DNA of 64,000 bases, from assembly GCF_022899245.1 (NCBI RefSeq), contig NZ_JALJAZ010000001.1, positions 2,205,001-2,269,000 on the forward strand, read 5' to 3'. Position numbers and translations under genes: made by a program. Numbering within the stretch: the stretch's first letter is position 1; each line of letters opens with the position of its first letter. The notes under the pieces were generated by a model. That model worked only from the letters and a program-made list of their open reading frames with translations. It was not told the DNA's origin and searched no databases. The DNA is from Falsirhodobacter halotolerans. Its GTDB lineage: Bacteria > Pseudomonadota > Alphaproteobacteria > Rhodobacterales > Rhodobacteraceae. Shown piece after piece: positions 36,050-45,564 of the stretch.

Positions 36050-36647
36050 TCCACACCAGCCCCGCCGCCAAAGTCCACATCAACACGCCCATCGCCACCT
36101 CCAGCACCACCCATGCGGTGGCGCGGCGCAACAGCGGGGCCAACCCACGGGCACCGTAACCAAGGGCCACGAAGAAAACCAGCGACGCCAGAACCGCCCC
36201 CACGCCGAACGCCGTTTCATTCGGGGCATGACGGGTGGAGACCGAGCCGATCAGCATCAGCGTGTCCAGATAGACATGCGGGTTGGCCCATGTGAGCAGA
36301 AGGCAGGCCATCGCCACCTGACGGCGGGGGGCGGCGGGGGCGGATGTCGGGACCAATGCCGCGCCCCCCTGCCACGCGGCGCGAAACCGCAGCGCGCCAT
36401 AAACGAACAGGAACGCCGCCCCGGCCAACCGCATCACCGTCCCGATCCACGGCGCCGCCTCTGCCGCCGCGCCAAAGCCCGCCACCCCCACCGCGATCAG
36501 AAGGGCATCCGACAGCGCGCAGATCGCGACCACCGTGCCCACATGCTCACGCCGCAACCCTTGCCGCAGAACCAGCGCATTCTGCGCCCCTATGGCAAAG
36601 ATCAGGCTGAGCGAGACGAAAAATCCAGAAAACGCCGCCGTGATCAT
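36042..36647 (-). CDS. argO: LysE/ArgO-family amino acid exporter
   Basis: A 201-residue inner membrane protein with six helices and the LysE-family N-terminus SLSLIFAIGAQNALVLRQGLRREH and central TWANPHVYLDTLMLIG, both typical of ArgO. It probably exports arginine or other basic amino acids. No lysG/argP regulator is adjacent. The upstream 73 bases are AT-rich and hold a candidate promoter. Confidence 0.88.
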   Translation of the reverse strand: MITAAFSGFFVSLSLIFAIGAQNALVLRQGLRREHVGTVVAICALSDALLIAVGVAGFGAAAEAAPWIGTVMRLAGAAFLFVYGALRFRAAWQGGAALVPTSAPAAPRRQVAMACLLLTWANPHVYLDTLMLIGSVSTRHAPNETAFGVGAVLASLVFFVALGYGARGLAPLLRRATAWVVLEVAMGVLMWTLAAGLVWNA

Positions 36648-36664
36648 CCGGTTCCATTCAGAAT

Positions 36665-36694
36665 TACGTAAACATTTGCACGCTATGTGATCAA
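36665..36694 (-). promoter_or_regulatory. Candidate promoter of the argO-EamA operon
   Basis: On the minus strand TTGATC (36694-36689) and TACGTA (36670-36665) are 18 bases apart in an unusually AT-rich gap, ending 18 bases before the ATG. It is assigned by spacing and base composition only. Confidence 0.3.
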
Positions 36695-36720
36695 AGGTTC
36701 ACCAATGGGGGAGAGGCAGA

Positions 36721-36951
36721 ATGCCTGACACCGAAGCTTATGCGACAGACGGCCCGAAACCCGAAACACCGTGGTCGCCCCTGACGACATCCTGGATCAA
36801 CGCCGAATGGTGCACGCCGGCGGCGGACACCTTCCTGTTTCAGGACAGCGCACGCGGCACCTTCCCCGCGCTGACCTATCTTCCCGAAACGGTCGCCCTT
36901 GTCGGCGCGGGCGACCAGCCGATCTTCGTGCCGCTGGACTTCCTGATCTAG
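36721..36951 (+). CDS. Small hypothetical protein
   Basis: A 76-residue acidic protein beginning [20 protein letters not shown] and ending in [17 protein letters not shown], with no signal, membrane segment or recognisable domain. Support for it being real: a GGGGGAGAGG ribosome site just before the ATG, an AT-rich upstream gap, and a stop that shares CTAG with the convergent yebC stop, a pattern seen at other convergent real genes here. I do not recognise the family. Confidence 0.5.
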   Translation: MPDTEAYATDGPKPETPWSPLTTSWINAEWCTPAADTFLFQDSARGTFPALTYLPETVALVGAGDQPIFVPLDFLI

Positions 36952-37691
36952 TCCAGCTGCGCCGCCACATCCTCGGGGATGTCGAAATTGGCGGTGACGT
37001 TCTGCACGTCATCGTCCTCTTCCAGCGTATCGATCAGCTTCATCAGCTTCTGCGCGGTTTCCAGATCGACCTCGGTCCGCGTCTGCGGCTTCCAGATCAG
37101 CTTGGCCTCGGTCGCCTCGCCCAGACTTTTTTCCAGCGCGTCGGCCACGGAGGCCAGATCGTCCATGGGGCAATAAATCCAGTGCCCTTCGGCATCGGAT
37201 TCGACATCCTCGGCCCCCGCCTCCAGCGCGGCCATCATCACGGTGTCGGCGTCGCCCGCCTCGGCCGGATAGGTGATCTCCCCCATGCGGTCGAACATGA
37301 AGGCCACCGATCCGGTGGTGCCCAGATTGCCGCCGTTCTTGGTGAAATAGCTGCGGACGTTGGACGCGGTGCGGTTCACGTTGTCGGTCATCGTTTCCAC
37401 GATCACCGCGATGCCGTTGGGGCCATAGCCCTCATAGCGCAGTTCGGTGTAATCCTCGGCGTCGCCGCCTTGCGATTTCTTGATCGCGCGGTCGATCACG
37501 TCCTTGGGCATGGAGACGGACTTCGCCGCCTTCACCGCCAGCCGCAGGCGCGGGTTCTTTTCGGGATCGGGGTCGCCCATCTTGGCCGCGACGGTGATCT
37601 CCTTCGACAGCTTGGAAAACGCCTTGGCGCGCAGCTTGTCCTGCTTGCCCTTCCGGTGCTGGATGTTCGCCCATTTGGAATGGCCTGCCAT
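36948..37691 (-). CDS. yebC: YebC/PmpR-family protein
   Basis: A 247-residue cytoplasmic protein with the family signature [18 protein letters not shown] at the N-terminus and [21 protein letters not shown] in the centre. Members act as DNA-binding regulators, and some relieve ribosome stalling at proline stretches. The length is standard. It is a single gene; the 44 bases before it separate it from the SLC13 transporter on the same strand. Confidence 0.96.
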   Translation of the reverse strand: MAGHSKWANIQHRKGKQDKLRAKAFSKLSKEITVAAKMGDPDPEKNPRLRLAVKAAKSVSMPKDVIDRAIKKSQGGDAEDYTELRYEGYGPNGIAVIVETMTDNVNRTASNVRSYFTKNGGNLGTTGSVAFMFDRMGEITYPAEAGDADTVMMAALEAGAEDVESDAEGHWIYCPMDDLASVADALEKSLGEATEAKLIWKPQTRTEVDLETAQKLMKLIDTLEEDDDVQNVTANFDIPEDVAAQLD

Positions 37692-37735
37692 GGACCCCTC
37701 TCCCGTTCTTATGAATCCTGCGTTCTATACAAGTG

Positions 37736-39511
37736 TCAAAGACCGTATATCAAGGGGATGATGGCCGCCGCCACGATCCCCATCAGCACGTTCAACGGCA
37801 CGCCCACGCGCAGGAAATCCCCGAACGTGTATCCGCCGGGGCCATAGACCAGCAGGTTGCACTGATACCCGATGGGCGTGGCGAACCCGAAGGACGCGCC
37901 CAGCATGACGGCGATCAGGATGGGGCGCGGGTCCACGCCCAGACCCAGCGCCAGCGCGATGGCGACCGGCGTCACCACCACGGCCACCGCGTTGTTCGAC
38001 AGCAGTTCCGTCAGAAGCGAGGTCAGGGCATAGACGAAAAAGATCAGCGCCCAACCCGGCAGCCCCACCATATAGGGCTGGGCGTAGCCGACGATCAGCT
38101 CCACCGCGCCCGAATGTTCCAACCCCGCGCCGACCGCGATCATGCCGAACAGCATCCCCAAGAGGCGCCCGTCGATGGAGGCAAACGCCTCGTCTGCGTC
38201 GATGCAGCGGGTGACAAGGACGATGGCCACGCCGATCAGGGCGAGGATCTCGATCGGGGCGACGTTGAAGGTCGACAGGGTCACGATCCCCGCCAAAACC
38301 CCGATGACGATGGGCGCGCGCTTGCGCCGGAAGGGGCGTTCGGTCGGGTGGCTGATCTCCGCCATCTCCATATCCGCCGCCAGACGCTGGATGTCGCCGA
38401 TCGGCCCTTCCAGCAGCAGCGTGTCGCCCACGGCCACGACCAGATCGTCCAGCGCGCGGCCGATGTTCTGGTTGCGGCGATGCGCGGCCAGGACATAGAC
38501 GCCATAGCGGCGGCGCAACCGCATCTCGCCCAGACGCCGCCCGATCATGCGGCAGCCGGGGGTGATCAGCACCTCCACCGTCTCGGTGCGGACCGAACTC
38601 AGCTTGTCGACCGAGCGGAGGTCCTTGTGGTCCTGCAGGCTCAGCAACTCCTGCATCGGGGTGCGCAGCACCACGCGGTCGCCCGCCTCAAGGATCGCCG
38701 CCCCCATGTCGCGGCGCAGCGAGATGTCGCCCCGCAGCACATCCACCGTGCGCACGCCGCCCCGCTTGAACAGGTCGATCTCGGTCACCTTCTGCCCCAC
38801 CAGGGCGGAATCGTCGGGGATCGCCACTTCGGTGAAGAACTTCATCTTCGTCCGGTTGCCCAGAAGCGCGCTCATGGACTCGCGGCGCGGCAGAAGCCAG
38901 CGGCCCACGGTGGCCAGATAGATCAGCCCCGCGATGGCGATGGGCAGGCCGACGGGCGTGATCTCGAACATGCCGAAGGGGGCCAGCCCCGCCTGCCGGG
39001 CCACGCCGTCCACCACAAGGTTCGTCGAGGTGCCGACCAGCGTCATCGTGCCGCCCAGGATGGACAGATAGGACAGCGGGATCAGCAGCTTCGACGGCGC
39101 GGTGCCCATTGTGTGGGCCAGTTGGATGAACACCGGCAGGAAGACGACGACCACCGGCGTGTTGTTGACGAAGGCCGACAGCAGCACCACCCCCACCGCC
39201 AGAACCGCCACCGTGTGCGTGGGATGGGTCCGCACCCAATGGTCGGCCATGCGGGTGATGCTGTCCAGGGTGCCGGTCCGCACCAGCGCCCCCACCACGA
39301 TGAACATCAGCGCGATGGTCCAGGGCGCGTTGTTGGACAGGATGTCGCGCGCGGCGGTGATGGGCAGGATGCCCAGCACCAGCATGACCGCCGCCCCGGC
39401 GATGGCCGTCACCTCGACCGGGAAGGTCTCGGTCACGAACAGCACCAGCATCACAAGCAGGATCGCAAGCGCGGCCCAAGGCATGACATCCGCCGACATT
39501 TCAAAGATCAC
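37736..39511 (-). CDS. SLC13-family permease with two TrkA-C domains
   Basis: A 591-residue transporter of the divalent anion:Na+ symporter group. The N-terminal helices include SAFVNNTPVVVVFLPV and GTSTNLVVDG, the paired SNT-type motifs; the C-terminal half repeats them as LLSNNAVAVVVTPVA and FATPIGYQCN. Between the halves (about residues 210-385) lie two TrkA-C domains, which in this family sense ligands. The likely substrate is sulphate, phosphate or a dicarboxylate. Its start overlaps the YmdB-like gene stop by 11 bases. Confidence 0.92.
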   Translation of the reverse strand: MIFEMSADVMPWAALAILLVMLVLFVTETFPVEVTAIAGAAVMLVLGILPITAARDILSNNAPWTIALMFIVVGALVRTGTLDSITRMADHWVRTHPTHTVAVLAVGVVLLSAFVNNTPVVVVFLPVFIQLAHTMGTAPSKLLIPLSYLSILGGTMTLVGTSTNLVVDGVARQAGLAPFGMFEITPVGLPIAIAGLIYLATVGRWLLPRRESMSALLGNRTKMKFFTEVAIPDDSALVGQKVTEIDLFKRGGVRTVDVLRGDISLRRDMGAAILEAGDRVVLRTPMQELLSLQDHKDLRSVDKLSSVRTETVEVLITPGCRMIGRRLGEMRLRRRYGVYVLAAHRRNQNIGRALDDLVVAVGDTLLLEGPIGDIQRLAADMEMAEISHPTERPFRRKRAPIVIGVLAGIVTLSTFNVAPIEILALIGVAIVLVTRCIDADEAFASIDGRLLGMLFGMIAVGAGLEHSGAVELIVGYAQPYMVGLPGWALIFFVYALTSLLTELLSNNAVAVVVTPVAIALALGLGVDPRPILIAVMLGASFGFATPIGYQCNLLVYGPGGYTFGDFLRVGVPLNVLMGIVAAAIIPLIYGL

Positions 39512-40313
39512 GATGCGTCTCCTGCAAACGCCCGCCGTGGCGGAAAGGGGTGACGGAGATGGCCTTGCCGGTGCGGTCGTCCGTTTCCACCACGACGCCC
39601 GACAGCGTGGCGGGACCGGCGGCGGGTTCGAACTTCTCCTTCGGCATCCCGGTCACGAAGCGGCGGATCGGTTCCAGCTTGTGCATGCCGATGACGCTGT
39701 CGTAATCGCCGCACATGCCCGCATCGGTCATATAGGCGGTGCCGCCGGGCAGAATCTGCGCGTCGCCCGTGGGAATGTGGGTGTGGGTGCCGACGACAAG
39801 GCTGGCCCGCCCGTCGCACCAGTGGCCGATGGCCATCTTCTCACTCGTGGCTTCGCAATGGATGTCCACCACCGCCGCCTGCACCGCCCCGCCATGGGTC
39901 TTCAGCGCGGTGTCGATGGCCGAGAACGGGTCGTCATAGGCGCGCTTCATGAACACCTGCCCCAGAACCTGAGCGACCAGCACCTTCCGCCCGCCCGTGG
40001 CCGTCAGAACGCGCGCGCCCTTGCCCGGCGCGGTCTTGGCGAAGTTCAGGGGCCGCACGATGCGCGGTTCGCTTTCGGCGAATTGCAGCATGTCCTTTTG
40101 ATCGAACGCATGATCGCCCAGCGTGATCGCATCGGCCCCGGCCTCAAGGAACAGGCGGGCATGTCCCGCGGTCAGGCCGCGCCCGCCGCTGGCATTCTCG
40201 CCGTTCACGACGACGAAATCGAGGGACAGCGCGCGGCGCAGACCCGGCAGTTTATCGGTGATGGCCTGCCGTCCGGCCCGCCCCATCACATCGCCCAGAA
40301 ACAGTATTTTCAT
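39501..40313 (-). CDS. YmdB/TIGR00282-family metallophosphoesterase
   Basis: A 270-residue phosphodiesterase. In Bacillus the family hydrolyses 2',3'-cyclic nucleotides. Metal-binding motifs are GDVMGRAGR (7-15), NGENASGG, GDHAFD, DIHCEATSEK and GTHTHIPT. MKILFLGDV is the family N-terminus; 14 upstream codons in frame are not conserved. It is co-transcribed with the SLC13 permease by an 11-base overlap and is divergent from the helicase gene. Confidence 0.92.
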   Translation of the reverse strand: MKILFLGDVMGRAGRQAITDKLPGLRRALSLDFVVVNGENASGGRGLTAGHARLFLEAGADAITLGDHAFDQKDMLQFAESEPRIVRPLNFAKTAPGKGARVLTATGGRKVLVAQVLGQVFMKRAYDDPFSAIDTALKTHGGAVQAAVVDIHCEATSEKMAIGHWCDGRASLVVGTHTHIPTGDAQILPGGTAYMTDAGMCGDYDSVIGMHKLEPIRRFVTGMPKEKFEPAAGPATLSGVVVETDDRTGKAISVTPFRHGGRLQETHRDL

Positions 40314-40402
40314 CGGCCAAGGGTTAGGGGCGGCACGGGGGGCAGGCAAGAACAATCTTCTCCGCTCTGGCCGTGGGCTGCGGCATCGCTATCTGTGCAA
40401 CA

Positions 40403-42796
40403 ATGGACCTGCCCGCCCCCCTTTCCCAATGGTTCGCCGCGCGCGGCTGGACGCTGCATCCGCACCAGCGCGCGATGCTGGCGGCGGCGGACGCCCCCGC
40501 CACGCTGTTGATCGCGCCCACGGGCGGCGGCAAGACGCTGGCGGGGTTCCTGCCGACGCTGGCCGAACTGGCGGGGGGGTATCAGGGGCTGCACACCCTC
40601 TATATCTCGCCCCTGAAGGCGCTGGCATCCGACATCCGGCGCAACCTGATGATGCCGATCGAAGGGGCGGGCCTGCCCATCCGGGTGGAGGATCGGACCG
40701 GCGACACCAGCCCGCACAAACGTCGCCGCCAGCGGGCCGATCCGCCCCACATCCTGCTGACCACGCCCGAAAGCCTTGCCCTGATGCTGAGCTATGAGGA
40801 CGCGCCCCGCATCTTTGCGGGCGTGCGGCGGGTGGTGGTGGACGAAATTCACGCGCTGGCCGAAAGCAAGCGCGGCGATCAGCTGATGCTGGGCCTGTCC
40901 CGCCTGCAGGCGCTGGCGCCCGATATGCGGCGCGTGGGCCTGTCGGCCACGGTGGAGGATCCGCCTGCGCTGGCCCGCTTTCTCGCCCCCACGGGATGCG
41001 AGATCCTGATGGCCGATCCCGGCCCCGATCCCGACATCTCCATGCTGGAGACCGACCGCGCCCCCCCATGGGCGGGCGAAGGCGGGCGCTATGCCATTCC
41101 GGCGGTTCTGGATCAGGTGCGCCGCCACAAGACGACGCTGATTTTTCACAACACCCGCGCGCAGGCCGAACTGTTCTTCCGCGACCTGTGGCTGGCGAAC
41201 GAGGAGGACCTGCCCATCGGCATCCACCACGGATCGCTGTCGCGCGAACAACGCCAAAGGGTGGAAGCCGCGATGGCGGCGGGGGAGTTGCGGGCCATCG
41301 TCTGCACCGGCAGCCTCGATCTGGGGATCGACTGGGGGGACGTCGATCTGGTGATCCAGGTGGGCGCGCCCAAGAACGTCAAGCGGCTGGTGCAGCGGAT
41401 CGGACGGGCGAACCACCGCTACAACGCGCCGTCGAAGGCGCTGCTGATTCCCGCCAACCGGTTCGAGGTGGTGGAATGCGTGGCCGCCCTTCAGGCCGTG
41501 ACGGCGCATGATCTGGACGGCACGCCCCGCGGCCCCGGACCCCGCGACGTGCTGTGCCAGCACATTCTTGCCACCGCCTGCGCGGGCCCGTTCGACGCGA
41601 CCGTCCTGTTTCACGAGGTGCGGACCGCCGGCCCCTATGCCGATCTGACGCGGGCCGCGTTCGACGCCTGTCTGGAGTTCTGCGCCACGGGCGGCTATGC
41701 GCTGGCCGCTTATGACCGCTGGCGGCGGCTGATGGAACGGAACGGGTTGTGGCAGTTGCGCGACCCCCGCTCGGCGCTGGTGATCCGCCAGAACCTTGGC
41801 ACCATCATCGACACCGAAACGCTGAAGGTCCGCTTCAAGGGGCGCGGCGGCGTGCCGTTGGGAGAGGTGGAGGAAGGCTTCGCCGCCACCCTGACCCATG
41901 GCGACACCTTCCTGCTGGCCGGTCAGATCGTGCGCTATGAAGGGCTGAACGAACTGACGGTGGAGGTCACGCGCTCTCCCTCCAAGGACCCGCGCATTGC
42001 CACCTATGGCGGGGTGAAGGCCGCGACCTCGGTCCTGCTGACCCACCGCATCCTGCAGATGTTCGAGGGGGGCGATTTCTCCGCCCTGCCCCGCCACACC
42101 GCCGAATGGCTGGCCTTGCAGGTCGAAATCTCGCGCCTGCCCGCCGAACACCGCCTGCTGATCGAAACCTTCCCCGATGCGGGACGGGATTACATGTGCG
42201 TCTATGGCTTTGCCGGGCGCAACGCGATGCAGACGCTGGGCCTGTTGCTGACGCGGCGGATGGAGGTGGCGGGGCTGGACCCGCTGGGCTTTGTCGCCAC
42301 CGATTACGCCGTGCTGATCTGGTCCTTGCGTGAGGTGACGGACCCCGCCCCCCTGCTGGACCCCACCGACCTGCGCGAGGGGCTGGAGACGTGGTTGCAG
42401 GGCAATGCCGTGATGAAACGCACCTTCCGCAACTCCGCCATCATCGCCGGGCTGATCGAACGCAGCCATCAGGGGCGGCGCAAATCGGGGCGGCAGGCGA
42501 CGTTTTCCTCGGACATCCTTTATGACACGCTGCGCCGCCACGACCCCGGCCACCTGATGCTGGACATCACGCGGCAGGAGGCGGAGCGCGGTCTGGTCGA
42601 TTTCGGGCGGATCGAAGAGATGCTGACCCGCGTGCACGGCCAGATCGACCTGGTCCGCCGCCCGCGCGTCACCCCCCTGGCCGCGCCCCTGATGCTGGAA
42701 CGGGGCCGCGTGCCGGTCGCGGGCGCGGGGCGCGAACGGCTGATGGAGGCGGAGGCCGAGCGGCTGATGGCCGCCTCAGGCCTCGCGACGCTTTAA
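40403..42796 (+). CDS. Lhr-type (ligase-associated) DEXH-box DNA helicase
   Basis: A 797-residue superfamily 2 helicase, the length of the ligase-associated class rather than full-length 1500-residue Lhr. It has Walker A APTGGGKT (38-45), DEIH (147-150), SAT in GLSATVED, motif V TGSLDLGIDWGDVD and motif VI QRIGRANHR, followed by winged-helix and Lhr-core domains. Such helicases usually neighbour a DNA ligase, exonuclease and the phosphoesterase PdeM in a damage-response cluster. None is visible here: the gene abuts hemF, sharing TTAA as reciprocal stop codons. Confidence 0.92.
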   Translation: MDLPAPLSQWFAARGWTLHPHQRAMLAAADAPATLLIAPTGGGKTLAGFLPTLAELAGGYQGLHTLYISPLKALASDIRRNLMMPIEGAGLPIRVEDRTGDTSPHKRRRQRADPPHILLTTPESLALMLSYEDAPRIFAGVRRVVVDEIHALAESKRGDQLMLGLSRLQALAPDMRRVGLSATVEDPPALARFLAPTGCEILMADPGPDPDISMLETDRAPPWAGEGGRYAIPAVLDQVRRHKTTLIFHNTRAQAELFFRDLWLANEEDLPIGIHHGSLSREQRQRVEAAMAAGELRAIVCTGSLDLGIDWGDVDLVIQVGAPKNVKRLVQRIGRANHRYNAPSKALLIPANRFEVVECVAALQAVTAHDLDGTPRGPGPRDVLCQHILATACAGPFDATVLFHEVRTAGPYADLTRAAFDACLEFCATGGYALAAYDRWRRLMERNGLWQLRDPRSALVIRQNLGTIIDTETLKVRFKGRGGVPLGEVEEGFAATLTHGDTFLLAGQIVRYEGLNELTVEVTRSPSKDPRIATYGGVKAATSVLLTHRILQMFEGGDFSALPRHTAEWLALQVEISRLPAEHRLLIETFPDAGRDYMCVYGFAGRNAMQTLGLLLTRRMEVAGLDPLGFVATDYAVLIWSLREVTDPAPLLDPTDLREGLETWLQGNAVMKRTFRNSAIIAGLIERSHQGRRKSGRQATFSSDILYDTLRRHDPGHLMLDITRQEAERGLVDFGRIEEMLTRVHGQIDLVRRPRVTPLAAPLMLERGRVPVAGAGRERLMEAEAERLMAASGLATL

Positions 42797-43647
42797 ACCC
42801 ACTTGGCCAGCGGCGGCAGGCTCATCAGAACCGCATTCGCGTCATGGCCCGATTCCAGCCCGAATTTCGTTCCGCGGTCATAGACGAGGTTGTATTCGGC
42901 ATAGAGCCCGCGATGGACCAGTTGCGTCTCGCGGTCGGCCTCGGTGAACGCGGTGTCGCGGCGGCGGTCGGTCAGGGGCAGGAACGCAGGCAGGAAGGCC
43001 CGCCCCACGGCTTGGGTGAAGGCGAAATCCGCCTCCCAGTCGCCGGTGTTCAGATCGTCGAAGAAGATGCCGCCCACCCCCCGCGCGCGGCCCCGGTGGG
43101 GGATGAAGAAATACTCGTCCGCCCAGGCCTTGAACCGGGGATAATAGGTCGGATCGTGATCGTCGCAGGCCCCGCGCAGCGTGTCGTGGAACTGCGCGGT
43201 GTCCTGGTCGTATTCGATGCAGGGGTTGAGGTCGGCCCCACCCCCGAACCACCATGCGCCGGGCGTCCAGAACATGCGGGTGTTCATGTGGACGGCGGGG
43301 CAATGCGGGTTCTGCATATGCGCGACCAGACTGACACCCGAGGCCCAGAAGCGCGGATCTTCCGTCACGCCCGGCACCCCGCGCGACGCCATGGCCCGCG
43401 CCGCCCCTTCGGACAGGGTGCCATGCACCGCGGACACGTTGACGCCCACCTTCTCGAACAGGCGGCCGCCGCGCATCACGCTCATCCGGCCGCCGCCGCC
43501 ATCCGCGCCCCGGCGGGTCGGCGTCACCTCGAACCGGCCCGGCGGGCGGTCGGAGGCGGTGGTGTCCTCCGCCGCCTCGAACGCGGCGACGATCGTGTCG
43601 CGCAGGGTGTTGAACCAATCGGCGGCGCGGGATTTCTCGGCGTCCAT
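42793..43647 (-). CDS. hemF: Oxygen-dependent coproporphyrinogen III oxidase
   Basis: Oxidatively decarboxylates coproporphyrinogen III to protoporphyrinogen IX using O2. The 284-residue protein has the family core HMNTRMFWTPGAWWFGGGAD (around 119-138) followed by LNPCIEYDQD, and RGVGGIFFDDL. It is the third haem gene in the window, 40 kb from hemC/hemE. No FnrL-like TTGAT-N4-ATCAA site is visible upstream. Confidence 0.97.
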   Translation of the reverse strand: MDAEKSRAADWFNTLRDTIVAAFEAAEDTTASDRPPGRFEVTPTRRGADGGGGRMSVMRGGRLFEKVGVNVSAVHGTLSEGAARAMASRGVPGVTEDPRFWASGVSLVAHMQNPHCPAVHMNTRMFWTPGAWWFGGGADLNPCIEYDQDTAQFHDTLRGACDDHDPTYYPRFKAWADEYFFIPHRGRARGVGGIFFDDLNTGDWEADFAFTQAVGRAFLPAFLPLTDRRRDTAFTEADRETQLVHRGLYAEYNLVYDRGTKFGLESGHDANAVLMSLPPLAKWV

Positions 43648-43724
43648 GAAGCCCTCTCTTTCCGGCCCACCTTAGCATCCCGGTCCGGTGGGGGATATTG
43701 GACAGATCGCCCGCATCACGGGGC

Positions 43725-43753
43725 TTGGACGCCGAAGGGCCGCACGCTATAAT
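43725..43753 (+). promoter_or_regulatory. Promoter of the small lipoprotein gene
   Basis: TTGGAC (43725-43730), a 17-base spacer and a perfect TATAAT (43748-43753) end 23 bases before the lipoprotein ATG, which has GGAGGA seven bases upstream. This is the best -10 element seen in the window. Confidence 0.55.
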
Positions 43754-43776
43754 CACCGCCAGCGGAGGATGCCCCC

Positions 43777-44187
43777 ATGAAAGCCCTGTTCCTGTTGCCT
43801 GCCCTTGCCCTGCTGGCCGCCTGCGCCACGCCCCGCGAACAATGCGTGTCCCGCGCGACGCAGGATCTGCGCATCGTGGATCGCCTGATCGCCGAGGGGC
43901 AGACGACGCTGGCCCGCGGCTATGGCACCGAACGCTATCAGACGACACGGCCCACCTGGCGGCAATGCGGCTGGTATCCGGCCCGCACGCGCGACGGGCG
44001 CATCGTGGCGGGCGCGCCGCGCATGTGCTGGGACGATGAGGTGATCACCCGCACCCGCCCCGTCGCGGTGGACCTGCAACAGGAATCGCGCACCGTGGGG
44101 CAGTTGCAGGCGAAACGGGCGCAACTGGCCCGCGCCTCCAATGCCGCCGTCGCGCAATGCGTGGCCGCCTATCCCGCCGCGCGCTGA
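43777..44187 (+). CDS. Small cysteine-containing lipoprotein, function unknown
   Basis: A 136-residue protein with a lipobox LLAAC (cysteine 16). The mature part has four further cysteines (23, 64, 86 and 129) in two possible disulphides, a central basic/aromatic region RYQTTRPTWRQCGWYPARTRDG and a helical C-terminus. I recognise no family. It is driven by a strong-looking promoter of its own. The 3' end overlaps rsmC on the other strand by 19 bases. Confidence 0.82.
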   Translation: MKALFLLPALALLAACATPREQCVSRATQDLRIVDRLIAEGQTTLARGYGTERYQTTRPTWRQCGWYPARTRDGRIVAGAPRMCWDDEVITRTRPVAVDLQQESRTVGQLQAKRAQLARASNAAVAQCVAAYPAAR

Positions 44188-45125
44188 CGCACCGGCCCCT
44201 TGGCGCATAGGACGCGGAAGGCGCTGTCGCCGCCCACCTCCTCCACCTGACGGAAGGTTTCGGCCAGCACCTCGCGATAGGGCAGATGGCGGTTAGCCAC
44301 CATCCAGAACGCCCCGTCCGGCACCAGCATCCGCGCCGCCGCGCGGATGAACGCCGCCCCCAGCGCCGGGTCGGCCTCGCGCCCCGTGTGGAAGGGCGGG
44401 TTCGAGATCACGTGATGAGCGGGGCGTTCGGGTTTGAACGTCGTGGCGTCCGCCCAATGAAAGCGCCCTTCCGGCACGTTCCGGCGCGCGCATTCCAGCG
44501 CGTCGGCCTCCGCCTCCACCAGATCGACCTCGGCCGCGCCCTTGTCGAAGGCCGCGCGGGACAAATAGCCCCAGCCCGCCCCCAGATCGACCACGCGCCC
44601 CTTCAGCGCGGGCAGGGCCTGCGCCAGAAGGACCGATCCGCGATCCGGCCCATCGGCGGAAAAGACGGCCGGTGCCACGTGAAACCCGTCCACCACCCGA
44701 TCCTGCGCCGTCCAGTCCGACAGATCGGCGCGGAACCACGCCAGCTTGCCATGGGCCTTGATGATCGGCGCCGACACCTCGCCCCGCTTGCGCAGATCGC
44801 GCAGCGCGCTTTCGATGCCGTCGGTCTTCTGCCCGTCCACGATCGCCAGGTCGGCCAGCGCCGCGCGGGCCAGCAGCGCCTGCCCATGGGCCCGGGCGCG
44901 CGGCAGGCACACGATCACCGTCGCCGCATCCGCCGGCACATCCCGCGCCACGGTCCAGCCCTGCGCCGCGAAATGGTCGTGATCGGGCCGAAAGCCGGTC
45001 ACCACGACCGTCCGGTCCTTGGGCAGGGCCGACAGGTCGTCGCCCATCCGGGGGCGCAGCACGGACACCCCTCCCTCGGGCAGCGTCAGGCTGTCCAGGG
45101 CCAGTTCAAATCGGGCAGAGCGCAT
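44169..45125 (-). CDS. rsmC: RsmC-like 16S rRNA guanine-N2 methyltransferase
   Basis: A 318-residue class I SAM-dependent methyltransferase with the two-domain layout of RsmC: a degenerate N-terminal domain (about 1-150) and a catalytic domain with VVDLGAGWGYLSRAAF near 183 and the base-flipping motif SNPPFH near 240. It probably methylates G1207 of 16S rRNA or an equivalent site. It starts on the base after the clpS stop, so they form one transcript. Confidence 0.88.
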   Translation of the reverse strand: MRSARFELALDSLTLPEGGVSVLRPRMGDDLSALPKDRTVVVTGFRPDHDHFAAQGWTVARDVPADAATVIVCLPRARAHGQALLARAALADLAIVDGQKTDGIESALRDLRKRGEVSAPIIKAHGKLAWFRADLSDWTAQDRVVDGFHVAPAVFSADGPDRGSVLLAQALPALKGRVVDLGAGWGYLSRAAFDKGAAEVDLVEAEADALECARRNVPEGRFHWADATTFKPERPAHHVISNPPFHTGREADPALGAAFIRAAARMLVPDGAFWMVANRHLPYREVLAETFRQVEEVGGDSAFRVLCAKGPVRQRAAG

Positions 45126-45485
45126 CTATTCTTCTTTTTCCATCGTGCATTGTAGCGGATGCTGGTGGCGGCGGGCGAAATCCATCACCTGCGCCACCTT
45201 GGTCTCCGCCACCTCATGGCTGAACACGCCCACCACGGCGAGGCCCTTCTTGTGCACGGTCAGCATGATCTCGAACGCCTGGGCGTGGGTCAGGCCGAAG
45301 AAACGTTCCAGCACATGGACCACAAACTCCATCGGGGTGTAGTCGTCGTTCAGGATCAGAACCTTGTAAAGCGGGGGGCGCTGGGTCTTGGGCTTGGTCT
45401 TCGTCAGGATGGAGCTGTCGTCATTGGGCTGATCCGGGCCGGAACGGTCGCGCGATCCGGTCATGACGGGGTGCATCAATGCCAT
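45126..45485 (-). CDS. clpS: ClpS adaptor protein
   Basis: A 119-residue adaptor that delivers N-degron substrates to ClpAP. The conserved core [25 protein letters not shown] (about 39-63), with substrate-pocket residues NDDYTPM, and the later [15 protein letters not shown] are intact. The first 38 residues are a longer, flexible tail than in E. coli. clpA is not adjacent; rsmC follows without gap. Confidence 0.95.
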   Translation of the reverse strand: MALMHPVMTGSRDRSGPDQPNDDSSILTKTKPKTQRPPLYKVLILNDDYTPMEFVVHVLERFFGLTHAQAFEIMLTVHKKGLAVVGVFSHEVAETKVAQVMDFARRHQHPLQCTMEKEE

Positions 45486-45564
45486 AACAAAGGGCCTTTG
45501 GGAGGTTCACGGGCGGGAATGGCCGTAATATATACGATTTTCGCTCAAGGAAAAGGGGGCCGCC

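Noticed and set aside
40310-42637. A 775-codon open frame antisense to the helicase
   Set aside because: Shadow frame; the helicase on the plus strand has all its motifs.
43648-43776. Possible FnrL site controlling hemF
   Set aside because: No TTGAT-N4-ATCAA or close variant is present.
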